A stretch of DNA of 59,081 nt from Coriobacteriaceae bacterium AF08-21 (GCA_027687465.1 JAQCQR010000014.1:1-59081); one strand, 5' to 3'. Shown: positions 15,321 to 24,893, counted from the stretch's first letter. The notes: generated by a model not told the origin, from the sequence alone. Translations and numbers: made by a program.

Positions 15321-16070
15321 TTATTTCTTGGCCAGTTTGAAGTAGCGCTCGAATATCAACTCAAATACGTAATAGAACATCAATCGACTGTCGAGGTCCA
15401 TGCTGCCCAAGCGGATTTCTTTTTGCACGGTGTAGATAGGGTAGTCGGCTAGTTTCGAGAGAGAATTTCGAGAAAAGCCGGTGAGCGTGACGACCTTGCA
15501 TCCGCGCGTTTTGGCTATCGATGTGGCGTCAATAGACACCTGCGTCTCGCCGCTTACGGAAACGCTGAAGACCAGGTCGTTTTTGCCGAGGAGCTCTGCG
15601 TAATGCCTCATGACATGACGTTCACTGAGCGTATCGGTGTTCTTGCCCATTATTTTGAGCTTTTCAGCCATCTCGAGGCACGGGTATTTCGAAAAGCCCG
15701 AGCAGAAGAACACGATATGCGAGGCATCCTGGATAAGACTCACAACCGAATCGATGACCCTGTCGTTAAGCAGATCTTTGGTCTGTACGAGCTGGGTATC
15801 AAGAGGAAGTGCCTCGATAGTGAATCGATTGCGGTCGAGCGAGGCGGAATACGATTGTTTGAGCTCCGTAAACCCCGAGAAGCCAAGCTTATGGGCAAGC
15901 CTGACGATTGTATTGGGAGCGACGAAGAACCGTTCAGCAACGCTCTTAAGCGTGACATCGTCAATATCATCACGCAGCTCGATGATGTAGCGCATGATCT
16001 CGCTTTCGAGATCGTTGAGCTTGCTCTCGCCAGCTCGCACATGATCATAAAAAGATTCTTGATCTTTCAT
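15321..16070 (-). CDS. RpiR/MurR-family sugar-phosphate regulator (cluster 1)
   Basis: 249 residues. N-terminal HTH_6 domain (LKSVAERFFVAPNTIVRLAHKLGFSGFTELK) and a C-terminal SIS domain (HIVFFCSGFSKYPCLEMAEKL) that normally binds a phosphosugar. The ATG at 16070 (MKDQESFYDH) is chosen; a longer reading frame upstream lacks family sequence. It is divergent from a GH4/PTS operon that it probably controls in response to a sugar phosphate. Confidence 0.88.
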   Translation of the reverse strand: MKDQESFYDHVRAGESKLNDLESEIMRYIIELRDDIDDVTLKSVAERFFVAPNTIVRLAHKLGFSGFTELKQSYSASLDRNRFTIEALPLDTQLVQTKDLLNDRVIDSVVSLIQDASHIVFFCSGFSKYPCLEMAEKLKIMGKNTDTLSERHVMRHYAELLGKNDLVFSVSVSGETQVSIDATSIAKTRGCKVVTLTGFSRNSLSKLADYPIYTVQKEIRLGSMDLDSRLMFYYVFELIFERYFKLAKK

Positions 16071-16213
16071 AAGATGTTTCAGCCCCTCGCATCTCGCCGT
16101 ACATATGGTACCGCTTTGTGTAGCCAGGTGAGAAATCGGTAATCGGTCAAGATTGCCTATTGCCCATGAACTGGGCAAACGCGCGTGTCTGCCTACACAT
16201 ATCTGTGTCGTGA

Positions 16214-16256
16214 GCGAAATCATGTGTCCCCGTTTCGCATTGGCCCACACGGGGAC
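16214..16256. promoter_or_regulatory. Dyads in the RpiR-GH4 divergent region
   Basis: GCGAAA (16214-16219) and TTTCGC (16233-16238) form a 6-bp dyad with a 13-base spacer, overlapping a second pair GTCCCCGT (16226-16233) and ACGGGGAC (16249-16256). They are candidates for the RpiR operator or a leader hairpin. The 298-base region also has TGCCCA-N5-TGGGCA near 16160. No promoter could be assigned. Confidence 0.35.
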
Positions 16257-16368
16257 TCTCAAATGACCTTATATCGCAAAATATCAATCGAAACGAAGCA
16301 AGCCGAGGACAACCGCGGAGCCCAAGGTCTTCGAGAACACCGATCAGCCAACCCTGGAGGGACGGAAC

Positions 16369-17694
16369 ATGAAGGATAAGCTCAATATTGTGATCGTTGG
16401 CGGCGGCTCTACGTGGTGCCCTGGCATTCTCAAGGCCCTGACCAAGCACATGGACATTCTGCCGCTGAACCGCGTGATGCTCTATGACATCGATGCCGAG
16501 CGCCAGCGTCCGATCGGCGAGTTTGGCAAGATCCTCTTCGCCGAGGAGGAGCCCGGTGTGGAGTTTGGTTACACCACCGATAAGGACGAGGCTTACACCG
16601 ACGTCGACTTTGTGCTCTGCCAGATTCGTACCGGCGGCTACGAGATGCGTAGCAAGGACGAGAAGATTCCGCTGCATATGGGAATCATCGGCCAGGAAAC
16701 GGTGGGCCCTGGCGGCATGGCTTACGGTATGCGCTCCATGCATGACATGGTTGAGATCGTCAACGACGTTCGCGCTCATAGCCCGGAGGCGTGGATTATC
16801 AACTACACCAACCCGGCTGCTATTGTGGCATATGGTCTCGAGCGCGTCCTGCCCGATGAGCATCGCGTCCTCAACATCTGCGACCAGCCCGTCAACCTCA
16901 TGCGCTCTTACGGTCGCCTGCTCGGTCGCGATATGAGCAAGACGGAGCCCGTGTACTTTGGCCTCAATCACTTCGGTTGGTTCAAGCACATCTACGATGA
17001 AGAGGGCCATGACCTCGTCCCGCAGATTAAGGAGTACACGGAGAAGAACGGTTTCCTTCCTGCCGATGCCGAGCAGCGTGACCAGTCCTGGCTTGATACC
17101 TACGCCATGGTCAAGGACATGCTCGAGGACTTCCCCGACTATCTGCCCAACACTTATCTGCAGTACTATCTGTATCCCGAGTACAAGGTCGCTCACCTCG
17201 ACCCCGACTACACTCGCTCCGACGAGGTTATCAACGGTCGTGAGAAGCGCGTGTTCGCCGAGTGCGAGCGTGTTGCCAAAGTCGGCACCGCAAAGAACTC
17301 CTCGGTTGTGCAGAACGATGCTCATGGCGATATGATCGTGGAAATCACTTCGGCCATTTATCGCAACACCAACAAGACCTTCATTGTCATCGTGCCCAAC
17401 AACGGCATTATCGAGGGCATGCCCGATGACGCCATGGTCGAGGTCGCGGCAAGCGTGGGCGCCAATGGCCCGCAGCCCTATGCTGTTGGCAAGATCGGTA
17501 CCTTCTATCGCGGCCTTATGGAGAACCAGTACGCCTATGAGCGCCTGACCGTTGAGGCTTGGATGGAGGGTTCCTACGAGAAGGCTCTGCAGGCACTCAC
17601 GCTTAATCGTCTGGTCGGTGACGCAAAGAAGGCTCGCAAAGTGCTCGACAAGCTCATCGAGGCCAATAAGGATTACTGGCCGGAGCTTAAGTAG
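16369..17694 (+). CDS. GH4 family 6-phospho-alpha-glucosidase-type enzyme (cluster 1)
   Basis: 441 residues. The N-terminal dinucleotide loop IVGGGSTWCPGI marks the NAD and Mn-dependent GH4 family. Cys171 in NICDQP and His201 in LNHFGWF match the metal ligands, and an INGREK motif follows. In GH4 the residues after this Cys track with specificity; CDMP is typical of alpha-glucosidases, and CDQP here is a variant. It would cleave a PTS-imported 6-phospho-disaccharide such as maltose-6-phosphate. It is followed by a PTS EIICB gene after a hairpin. Confidence 0.88.
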   Translation: MKDKLNIVIVGGGSTWCPGILKALTKHMDILPLNRVMLYDIDAERQRPIGEFGKILFAEEEPGVEFGYTTDKDEAYTDVDFVLCQIRTGGYEMRSKDEKIPLHMGIIGQETVGPGGMAYGMRSMHDMVEIVNDVRAHSPEAWIINYTNPAAIVAYGLERVLPDEHRVLNICDQPVNLMRSYGRLLGRDMSKTEPVYFGLNHFGWFKHIYDEEGHDLVPQIKEYTEKNGFLPADAEQRDQSWLDTYAMVKDMLEDFPDYLPNTYLQYYLYPEYKVAHLDPDYTRSDEVINGREKRVFAECERVAKVGTAKNSSVVQNDAHGDMIVEITSAIYRNTNKTFIVIVPNNGIIEGMPDDAMVEVAASVGANGPQPYAVGKIGTFYRGLMENQYAYERLTVEAWMEGSYEKALQALTLNRLVGDAKKARKVLDKLIEANKDYWPELK

Positions 17695-17723
17695 CTAGTT
17701 CCATAGCGCTTGATAACTGTTAT

Positions 17724-17761
17724 GGGGCGTGTGGGCTGTAGAGCTGCACGCCCCGTTTCTT
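17724..17761 (+). terminator. Intercistronic hairpin between GH4 and EIICB genes
   Basis: GGGGCGTG (17724-17731) and CACGCCCC (17747-17754), then GTTTCTTT. It looks like a partial terminator, ending 16 bases before the EIICB start; it could lower transporter expression relative to the hydrolase. Confidence 0.6.
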
Positions 17762-17776
17762 TAAGAGGGGTATCCC

Positions 17777-19339
17777 ATGAACAAAGATGAGCTGCTGGCA
17801 AAGTTCCAGCGCCTGGGCAAAGTCCTCATGACGCCCGTGCTGATTCTGCCAATTGCCGGCATCCTTCAGGGCTTTGGTAATGCCTTTACCAGCCCCACTC
17901 TTACGGCAGCTGTTCCCTGGCTTGCTGCTCCGGGCTTTGCGATTTTCTTTTCGATTCTCAAGGCCGCTGCCGGCATCGTTATGAGCAACATCCCGGTTAT
18001 CTTCTCGATTTGTCTCGCCTATGGCTTCGCCAAGTCCGAGAAGGCTACCGCGGCGCTTTGTGGCTTTTTGGGCTACATGTGCATGAATTCCGTGATGGGC
18101 ACGTTCCTTACGGCGACTGGCGTCATCGATCCCGCGAATCTTACGACGGGCCAGAGCACGATCCTCGGCATCACCACGCTCGACACTGGCGTTATCGGCG
18201 GTCTTCTGGTGGGCGCAATCGTCGCATGGTTGCATAACCGTTACTACAAGATTGAGCTGCCTGCCGTGTTCTCCATCTTCAACGGCACGCGCTTTATCCC
18301 AGCGGTGACGCTGCTCTCATGCAGCATCCTCGCATTGGTCATGTCCTTTGTTTTCCCGTTTATTCAGAACGCTCTCGGTGCGCTGTCCGAGTTCATCAAG
18401 ACTACGGGTGCCTTTGGTGCATTTGTCTACGGCGCCGGCGAGCGCATGCTCCTGCCTTTTGGCCTGCATCACTTTGTCTATTTGCCGTTCTTCTTCACGT
18501 CGCTCGGTGGCGTCGAGACCATCGACGGCCAGACTGTTCAGGGCGCTATCAATATCTACAACGCGATCCTGGGCTCTCCCAGCACGCCGTTTAACATCGA
18601 GGTCAGCCGTTTTGTCATGAACGGCAAGGTTATCTTCGCCATGTTCGGCCTGCCTGGCGCTGCACTCGCCTTCTACAAGACGGCGCTTCCCAAGAACAAG
18701 AAGAAGACCGCAGCGCTCATGATTGCCATCGTGGTGCCTTGCATCCTCTCCGGCATTACCGAGCCGCTCGAGTACTCCTTCCTGTTTATCGCGCCCATCC
18801 TCTACGTGTTCCACGCTCTCATGGCTGGTCTTGCCTATGCGCTGACCTATATCCTGCAGTTCAACGTGGCTGGCTCCGCGTCCTTCGGCGGCCCGCTCTT
18901 GTCGTTGATCTTTAACGGCATTATGGGTGCAGCCAAGGGCTCCAACTGGCAGGTTATCCTGTTCCTCGGCCCCATCTACTTCGTGGTGTACTACTTCGTC
19001 TTCAAGTTCATCATTCTTAAGAAGGACCTTAAGACTCCCGGCCGCGAGGAAGAGTCCGACGATGAGGCCGCAAAGGCTCCCAAGACTGTGATCAGCGACC
19101 TCATTCCCGCCATCGTTGAGGCAGTGGGCGGCGACAACAATATTAAGTCTGTCGAGGCCTGCTTCACCCGTCTGCGCATCCAGCTTAATGACTGTGACAA
19201 GGTAGTTGATGACGCCGAGTTTACCGAAAAGCTCGAAGCGCGTGGCATCGTGCATGTTAACGGCGGCGTGCAGATTGTCTACGGCAATATGGCATCTAAC
19301 TACGCGACTCAGATGCGCGAGCTACTGGGTATGGAGTAA
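17777..19339 (+). CDS. PTS EIICB component, alpha-glucoside type (cluster 1)
   Basis: 520 residues. An EIIC membrane domain of the glucose superfamily (FQRLGKVLMTPVLILPIAGIL; GAGERMLLPFGLHHFVYLPFFFTSLGG; GITEPLEYSFLFIAP) is joined to a C-terminal EIIB domain with phospho-Cys462 in EACFTRLR. No EIIA domain is present, so a separate EIIA-Glc elsewhere must donate phosphate. It imports and phosphorylates a glucoside, feeding the GH4 enzyme encoded just before it. Confidence 0.92.
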   Translation: MNKDELLAKFQRLGKVLMTPVLILPIAGILQGFGNAFTSPTLTAAVPWLAAPGFAIFFSILKAAAGIVMSNIPVIFSICLAYGFAKSEKATAALCGFLGYMCMNSVMGTFLTATGVIDPANLTTGQSTILGITTLDTGVIGGLLVGAIVAWLHNRYYKIELPAVFSIFNGTRFIPAVTLLSCSILALVMSFVFPFIQNALGALSEFIKTTGAFGAFVYGAGERMLLPFGLHHFVYLPFFFTSLGGVETIDGQTVQGAINIYNAILGSPSTPFNIEVSRFVMNGKVIFAMFGLPGAALAFYKTALPKNKKKTAALMIAIVVPCILSGITEPLEYSFLFIAPILYVFHALMAGLAYALTYILQFNVAGSASFGGPLLSLIFNGIMGAAKGSNWQVILFLGPIYFVVYYFVFKFIILKKDLKTPGREEESDDEAAKAPKTVISDLIPAIVEAVGGDNNIKSVEACFTRLRIQLNDCDKVVDDAEFTEKLEARGIVHVNGGVQIVYGNMASNYATQMRELLGME

Positions 19340-19367
19340 ACGACTCAAACACACAATCAAGATTAAT

Positions 19368-19414
19368 ACAGGTTGGCGTCCGATCCTTCAATCGGGCGCC
19401 AACCTGTGCTGTTT
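19368..19414 (+). terminator. Terminator of GH4-EIICB operon 1
   Basis: ACAGGTTGGCG and CGCCAACCTGT pair over 11 bp, with a nested CCGAT/ATCGG, followed by GCTGTTTT. It lies 29 bases after the EIICB stop. Confidence 0.85.
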
Positions 19415-19531
19415 TGGGGTGAATGGGCAAGTATATGACGTGCTCGCTGCTCTCTTTTGGCGCTGCCTATCGTGTATTCGGACGCCTTGCGACGGTGAGG
19501 TGCGTTCTTTTCGGTTCTAGCGTGTTTGCGG

Positions 19532-20332
19532 CTAGCGCTGCGCCCGAAGTCGATTTGCACAGCTGATATACAGAGCGTTAACCGCGCTTTGTAGGCTCAT
19601 GCCCTCAACCAAGGCGGTCGAGTACTCGCTGAGTGACTCCGCGCTCACGGGTAGCAAGAGCTCGCGCGCCCCGTTGTTATCGAATGCCATGTTGCTCGAT
19701 ATCCAAATAACGCGGCAACCTCGCCGCTTGGCCTCAACGTAAAGATTGAAGATATGGCTCGTCTTCCCTGAGAACGATACAAAGATGGCTAGATCGTCGG
19801 GTTGGAGCAGACAGAGCGACGTTTCCTGTCCCTTGACGGAGCCAAATGAGAAGCACAGTCGGTTTACGCGGCTCAGCTTTTCGCAGAGTGAGCGGGCGGC
19901 GAGATTGGAGAATGAGCTTCCGTATACGTAGACATTTTGCGCATCGAGAAGCCAGTCAACGGCCTGCTCGAGTCGATCCTCAGTGAGCAGGCGTTTTGTT
20001 TCAAGCAAAGAGGTCTCTACGATATCGAAATACCAGGGTATATCGATTTGCTTATGCGCCCTTGCCTCGGTTGTCTCGCGCTGGAGCCAAGCGTTGAAGT
20101 CGTCAACTTGCTCTTTGAACGATCGAAAGCTCGAGCCGTTCACGCGCCTGCAGAAGCGCGAAATGGTCGCGGGCGATGTATTGCACGCGCGGGCAAGTAC
20201 TTCTATTGAGAGCTCTGGGATCTCGTCGTGATGGGAAAGGGCGTAGAGTGCGATGTGGGCGTCAAGGCTGCCGCCCTTCTCGACGTCTTCGATACAAGAC
20301 CTGAGGTTCGAATAGACCTCGTACATCGACAT
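19532..20332 (-). CDS. RpiR-family sugar-phosphate regulator (cluster 2)
   Basis: 266 residues. HTH_6 is at the N-terminus (LARACNTSPATISRFCRRV) and the SIS domain in the second half (NVYVYGSSFSNLAARSL...IFVSFSGKTSHI). GGAG precedes the ATG at 20332; a second ATG two codons on is possible. It is downstream of the second EIICB and GH4 genes on the same strand but beyond a terminator hairpin, so it probably has its own promoter. Confidence 0.88.
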   Translation of the reverse strand: MSMYEVYSNLRSCIEDVEKGGSLDAHIALYALSHHDEIPELSIEVLARACNTSPATISRFCRRVNGSSFRSFKEQVDDFNAWLQRETTEARAHKQIDIPWYFDIVETSLLETKRLLTEDRLEQAVDWLLDAQNVYVYGSSFSNLAARSLCEKLSRVNRLCFSFGSVKGQETSLCLLQPDDLAIFVSFSGKTSHIFNLYVEAKRRGCRVIWISSNMAFDNNGARELLLPVSAESLSEYSTALVEGMSLQSAVNALYISCANRLRAQR

Positions 20333-20351
20333 TCAAATCACTCCAAACAAT

Positions 20352-20387
20352 AATGCCCCGGAGCGGATATGCCGTCTCCGGAGCATT
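20352..20387 (-). terminator. Terminator of GH4-EIICB operon 2
   Basis: On the minus strand, AATGCTCCGGAG and CTCCGGGGCATT pair with one mismatch around an 11-base loop, followed by ATTGTTTGG. It lies between the EIICB stop and the RpiR start. Confidence 0.75.
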
Positions 20388-20409
20388 GTGGTGAAGCTAT
20401 GGGACGGAT

Positions 20410-21990
20410 TTATTCCATGCCCAAGTATTCTCTCATTTCGACTTTGTAGACAGAAGCTTTATTGCCGTAAACGATCTGAACACCGCCGCCAACGTGCACG
20501 ATGGCGCTGGCGCCGAGGTCTTTGGTGAAGACGCTATCGTCCTTGACCAGGGCGGTGTCTTTGAGGCTAAGCCTCAGGCGAGTGAAGCAGGCGTTGACAC
20601 CCGAGATGTTATCGGCGCCGCCCACGGCTTCCACGATCTGCGGGATGAGCTCGCTTACCTGGACAGGTGCTTTGGAGTCGATGGCCGACGTGTCATCCGC
20701 TGCCTGCGTGTCATCATCCTCGCGGCCCGGGGTTTTGAGGTCAAATTTCTTGATAAAGGTGCGGAACAGCACGTAATAAATCCCAAAGTAAGCGATGCCG
20801 AGCGGAATAAGCCAGAACCAGTTGGAGCCTTTATCGGCGTTCATGATGCCGTTGAAGATCCACGAGAGGAGCGGTCCGCCGAAGGCGGAAGGTCCGGGCA
20901 CATTGAACTGTACTAGGTAGGTGAGTACATACGCGATGCCGCACAGCAGGGCGTGGACCACGTAGAGTACGGGCGCTACAAAGAGGAAGGAGTACTCGAG
21001 CGGTTCGGTTATGCCCATGATGGCGGCCGGAATAACGGCGGCGATCATGAGGGAGCCGACCTTCTTCTTATTCTCGGGACGGGCACAGTGGTAGATGGCG
21101 AGCGCCGCCGCGGGCAGGCCGCACATGGCGAACAGCACCTTGCCGTTCATGACGTATTTTGAGATGTCGATGTCGTACATCATGCCGGGCGTGTTGAGCA
21201 TGGCGTTGTAGATGTTGACAGCACCCTCGACGGTCTGGCCGTCAACCTGGATGCTACCGCCCAAAGAAGTGAAGAAAAACGGCAGGTAGATGAAATGATG
21301 CAGGCCGAAGGGCAGAAGCATGCGCTCGGAGAAGCCATAGATGAACGCGCCAAACACCCCGGTGGAATCGATGAGTGTCGAGGCGGCCTTTAGGCCGGTT
21401 TGCACAAACGGAAACACGAAGGCGAGCGCAACGCCCACTAGGCTTGCGAAAACAACGGTGAGGGCGGGGACGCAGCGTGTGCCGTTGAAGATACCGAGCA
21501 CCGGCGGAAGCTGCACCTTATAGAATCGGTTGTGGATCCACGCGACTACCAAGCCGATGATGATGCCGCCGAATACGCCGGTGTCGAGTGTGGTTACGCC
21601 CAGGATGGCGTTCTGACCGGTCTGCAGGTTGGCGGGATCGATGGTGCCCAGCAGGATAAGCAGCTGACCCATGATCGTGTTCATGGTCATGTAGCCGATG
21701 AAGCCTGAGAGTGCGGCGGTCGCCTTCTCGGCCTTGGCGTAACCGTAAGCGATGCAGATCGCAAAGAGAACCGAGATGTTACCATTGATAACGTTGCCGG
21801 CTGCTTTGATGAGCGTGCTAAAGATCACCATCGGCTCGGTGCCCAAAAACGGGCAGAGCGAGATGAGGTTAGCATTGGAAAGGGCGGAGCCCAGACCGAC
21901 CAAAATGCCGGAAACGGGCAGGAGGAGGACCGGTGCCATGAGCACCTTGCCGAGTCTCTGGAACTCGCTGTAGAGCTTGCTTTCTTTCAT
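20410..21990 (-). CDS. PTS EIICB component, alpha-glucoside type (cluster 2)
   Basis: 526 residues with the same architecture as the cluster 1 protein: EIIC (FQRLGKVLMAPVLLLPVSGIL; GFSERMLLPFGLHHFIYLPF; GITEPLEYSFLF), an acidic linker, and EIIB with phospho-Cys468 in NACFTRLR. No EIIA is fused. It lies directly after the second GH4 gene, 24 bases away, and the two form an operon. The two EIICB proteins are clear paralogues but differ along their whole length, so they are not a recent copy. Confidence 0.92.
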   Translation of the reverse strand: MKESKLYSEFQRLGKVLMAPVLLLPVSGILVGLGSALSNANLISLCPFLGTEPMVIFSTLIKAAGNVINGNISVLFAICIAYGYAKAEKATAALSGFIGYMTMNTIMGQLLILLGTIDPANLQTGQNAILGVTTLDTGVFGGIIIGLVVAWIHNRFYKVQLPPVLGIFNGTRCVPALTVVFASLVGVALAFVFPFVQTGLKAASTLIDSTGVFGAFIYGFSERMLLPFGLHHFIYLPFFFTSLGGSIQVDGQTVEGAVNIYNAMLNTPGMMYDIDISKYVMNGKVLFAMCGLPAAALAIYHCARPENKKKVGSLMIAAVIPAAIMGITEPLEYSFLFVAPVLYVVHALLCGIAYVLTYLVQFNVPGPSAFGGPLLSWIFNGIMNADKGSNWFWLIPLGIAYFGIYYVLFRTFIKKFDLKTPGREDDDTQAADDTSAIDSKAPVQVSELIPQIVEAVGGADNISGVNACFTRLRLSLKDTALVKDDSVFTKDLGASAIVHVGGGVQIVYGNKASVYKVEMREYLGME

Positions 21991-22014
21991 GATGTTCCTT
22001 CGATGCGCGGGGAG

Positions 22015-23340
22015 TTAGGACAGGGTCGGCCAATAATCGCCGTTCGCTTCGATCAGGTCGTCGAGGATTTGGCGCGCGACGGTAGTCGAAGGGACGGTCT
22101 TGTTGATTGCGATGGCTTCGAGCGCCTTCTGGTAGGAATGCTCGTAATATGCGTCGACGGCGAGCTTCTCACTGGCATTCTGCTCTTCGATAAGCCCCTT
22201 GTAGAAGGTGGGGATAGCAGGCTGGCTGATGGGTTCGGGGCCCCAAGAGCGCAGGTAGGCAGGGACCTCGACCATGGCGTCGTCGGGCAGATTGGGGATG
22301 GCGCCATTATTCTCGACGATTACGAGATAACGTTCGCACTTGTTGTAGGCGATAGAGGCGGCTGCGTCGACGATAAAGTCGCCAAAGACCGTGAAGCTCT
22401 GTACTGGGCTCTTGTAATTGGCGGGATCTGCCAGGTACTTGTCGTGCTCGGCAAACATCTCCTTCTCGCGTCCGTTGATGACGTTGTCGGCGCGCGTCCA
22501 GTTGGGGTCCATGTCATCTGCCATGTCTTTGGAGTACAGGTAGTACTGCAGGTAGCTGTTGGGCAGATACTCGGGATAGTCCTTCACAATCTTGACGTAT
22601 TGACCCCAGGTGTGCATCCAGTCCTTGTCCTTGTGATGCTTGTCGCTCACGGCCATGCCGTGCTCGAGAATCATCTGACGGAGCTCCGGCAGACGATCGT
22701 GCCCCTGCTTGTCGTAAATTTTGGTAAACCAGCCAAAGTGATTGAGTCCAAAATACATGGGGTCGATATCGCGCCAGCTGGGAAGTCCGAGCATCTTAGA
22801 GTACGAGAGCAAGATAGCCGTGGGCATATCGCAGATGTTAAGGATATGGTCGTTGTCAAACTCGCGACGTGTGGCCTCGGCGACAACTGCGGCGGGGTTG
22901 GAATAGTTGAGGATCCAGGCGTCTGGACTGTATTTCTTGGCGTAGCGTACGAGGTCGAAGACGCCGGGGATGGACCTGATGCCATAGGAGATCGAACCGC
23001 CGGCGCCGCAGGTTTCCTGTCCCACGCAACCGTACTTGAGAGGGATGCGCTCGTCCTGGCGACGCATCTGAAGGCCACCCTGGCGGATTTGCGCGAAGAC
23101 GAAGTCGACATCGGTGAATGCCTTTTCGGGATCGGTCGTCACGACAACTTCGATGTCAGGAGCTTCCTGCTCGATGAACTGCTTCATGATGTCGTAGACG
23201 AGATGCATTCGCTTCTCGTCGATGTCGTACAGGGCGAGTTTGCGCAGCGGTAATTCGTTTTTCTTCTGCAACAGGCTCTGGATGATGCCGGGAGTGTGGG
23301 TGCTGCCGGCTCCGGCGATTACAACTGCTTTCTTGTCCAT
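22015..23340 (-). CDS. GH4 family 6-phospho-alpha-glucosidase (cluster 2)
   Basis: 441 residues. VIAGAGSTHTPGI is the NAD loop. Cys170 lies in ICDMP, the motif typical of 6-phospho-alpha-glucosidases of the MalH/GlvA type, and His201 in LNHFGWF is the second metal ligand. It needs NAD and a divalent metal and acts by a redox-assisted elimination. It is the first gene of the leftward operon. A stem-loop (CTTTCGT at 23352 with ACGAAAG at 23380, enclosing GTGG/CCAC) lies just upstream of its start. Confidence 0.9.
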   Translation of the reverse strand: MDKKAVVIAGAGSTHTPGIIQSLLQKKNELPLRKLALYDIDEKRMHLVYDIMKQFIEQEAPDIEVVVTTDPEKAFTDVDFVFAQIRQGGLQMRRQDERIPLKYGCVGQETCGAGGSISYGIRSIPGVFDLVRYAKKYSPDAWILNYSNPAAVVAEATRREFDNDHILNICDMPTAILLSYSKMLGLPSWRDIDPMYFGLNHFGWFTKIYDKQGHDRLPELRQMILEHGMAVSDKHHKDKDWMHTWGQYVKIVKDYPEYLPNSYLQYYLYSKDMADDMDPNWTRADNVINGREKEMFAEHDKYLADPANYKSPVQSFTVFGDFIVDAAASIAYNKCERYLVIVENNGAIPNLPDDAMVEVPAYLRSWGPEPISQPAIPTFYKGLIEEQNASEKLAVDAYYEHSYQKALEAIAINKTVPSTTVARQILDDLIEANGDYWPTLS

Positions 23341-23351
23341 GTGGTAAACCC

Positions 23352-23386
23352 CTTTCGTGTGGATTGACCACTTCAGACTACGAAAG
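23352..23386. promoter_or_regulatory. Nested dyad upstream of the second GH4 gene
   Basis: CTTTCGT and ACGAAAG form the outer arms and GTGG/CCAC an inner stem, 12 bases before the GH4 start. The outer half-sites share TTTCG/CGAAA with the dyad in the other cluster, so they may be RpiR half-sites. This is a weak inference. Confidence 0.35.
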
Positions 23387-23583
23387 CTCTACCTGCGATT
23401 CCATCGATTTTCAGATTGCGAAAAACGATAGCGATAATCTTAACAGGATGCGTTTTGCGTGGTTAAATAGCGCCGGGAAAGATGCTGACTTGGGCGGCAG
23501 ACGACGTGTTGCATGGCTGCAGGAGCAAACGCCAGGCGGTCAAAAGATGGTGGGCGGTGCTGCGGCTTTTGGCTGCAATTGCG

Positions 23584-24813
23584 CTACCCGCGGCGACGCT
23601 CCCAGCGAGCCAGCTTAATCGTCACCAGCGTAAGCGCCCAGGCCACAAGCGAGAACGCGGCGCCCACGGCGCCCACGTACGCAATGCCAACGTTGTTTAC
23701 CACGGCGCCGCCCACTGTGGTGCCAAACGAAATGCCGACGTTAAACGCCATGGGCTCAACCGAACTTGCGAGTACCATCGACTTGGGATGGCGGCTGCGT
23801 GCCACGTCCATAAAGTGTGTGATGCACGAGACTGAGAACAGGTACATGAGCAGCGCCAAGCTAAAGACAAAGACCAGCGCGAGCGGCATGGTGCCGCCCA
23901 CGGCAAACAGCCCGAGCAACGCCGCAGCCTGCAGCACAAACGTCACAAGCAGTGCCTTCATGCCAAAACGTGCGTCGATCCATCCGCCCAGGATGTTCGA
24001 GATCAGGCAGAACACGCCGTAGGCCATAAGCGTGGTGCTCGCCTGAACAGTGCCCATACCCAGCACCTGCTCAAGATAAGGCGTAACGTAGCCGTAGAAT
24101 ACATAGACCGAGCCCACGCCAAACAAAAAGATAAGCATGCCGGTGATGATGCTCGGTTCGCGTAGCAGACCCGCCTGCTCGCGGAAGGTAGCGGGTTCGT
24201 CGGTCTGTCCGGCGCGCGGCATAAACGCCACGAGCGCTCCGCAGATCAAAACGGCAAAGGTCAGCGTACCGTACATGGCCACGTGCCAATCGAGCGTGTC
24301 GGCCACGAACTTGCCGATCGAAGTGACAAAGACCATCGCCACGGAAAACGCGCCGTACACGACCGAGATGGCAAGCGAAGTTTGCTGCGGGGACAGCAGC
24401 TCGGGGATGTACGTCACGCCCACGGCGAGCAGCGCGCCCGAGACGGATCCCAGGACAATGCGCGAGATAAAGAGCACCTGGAAGTTGGGCGCCAACGCCA
24501 TGACCAGGTTGCCGAGCACAAAGACGATGCTGTAGTACACGAGCAACTGGTAGCGGCGGAATCGCCCCGTGCTGAGCGCAAGCACCGGCGTGGCGATGGC
24601 GTAGACGAGCGCGAACACGCTGATGAGCTGGCCCGCAGTGGCAAGTGATACGCCGAGTTCCGTCGCCAAGTCGCTTTCGATGCCGATGACCACGAACTCT
24701 GAGCAGCCGAGCGAGAATCCCAACAGCACGAGCAGCGCCAGGCAGAGCTTGGCGCGCGCGGGGGAGAGCGCGGCGGCGGTTGACTTACTTTTAGACGTGG
24801 TTGCGGCGGTCAA
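23584..24813 (-). CDS. MFS transporter, DHA1 (AraJ-like) exporter
   Basis: About 409 residues and twelve hydrophobic segments. GFSLGCSEFVVIGIESDLATELGVSLATAGQL is the DHA1 first-helix signature (aromatic/sugar exporter group), and the helix 2-3 loop has LSTGRFRRYQ. No ATG is suitably placed. TTG at 24813 has TTGGAG 8 bases upstream and gives a short hydrophilic tail before helix 1; a GTG three codons upstream is less likely. It is next to the decarboxylase locus but divergent from it, so any role in exporting its product is a guess. Confidence 0.8.
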   Translation of the reverse strand: MTAATTSKSKSTAAALSPARAKLCLALLVLLGFSLGCSEFVVIGIESDLATELGVSLATAGQLISVFALVYAIATPVLALSTGRFRRYQLLVYYSIVFVLGNLVMALAPNFQVLFISRIVLGSVSGALLAVGVTYIPELLSPQQTSLAISVVYGAFSVAMVFVTSIGKFVADTLDWHVAMYGTLTFAVLICGALVAFMPRAGQTDEPATFREQAGLLREPSIITGMLIFLFGVGSVYVFYGYVTPYLEQVLGMGTVQASTTLMAYGVFCLISNILGGWIDARFGMKALLVTFVLQAAALLGLFAVGGTMPLALVFVFSLALLMYLFSVSCITHFMDVARSRHPKSMVLASSVEPMAFNVGISFGTTVGGAVVNNVGIAYVGAVGAAFSLVAWALTLVTIKLARWERRRG

Positions 24814-24893
24814 GGTTGTCACTCCAATGTCGCATGAATAAGCGGGATTCAATCCCTGCAACTCTAACAGAATGTGCCAGGTGCCTGCCCCCT

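Noticed and set aside
24822..24824. GTG as start of the MFS gene
   Set aside because: It lies directly against the TTGGAG ribosome site; TTG at 24813 has proper spacing.
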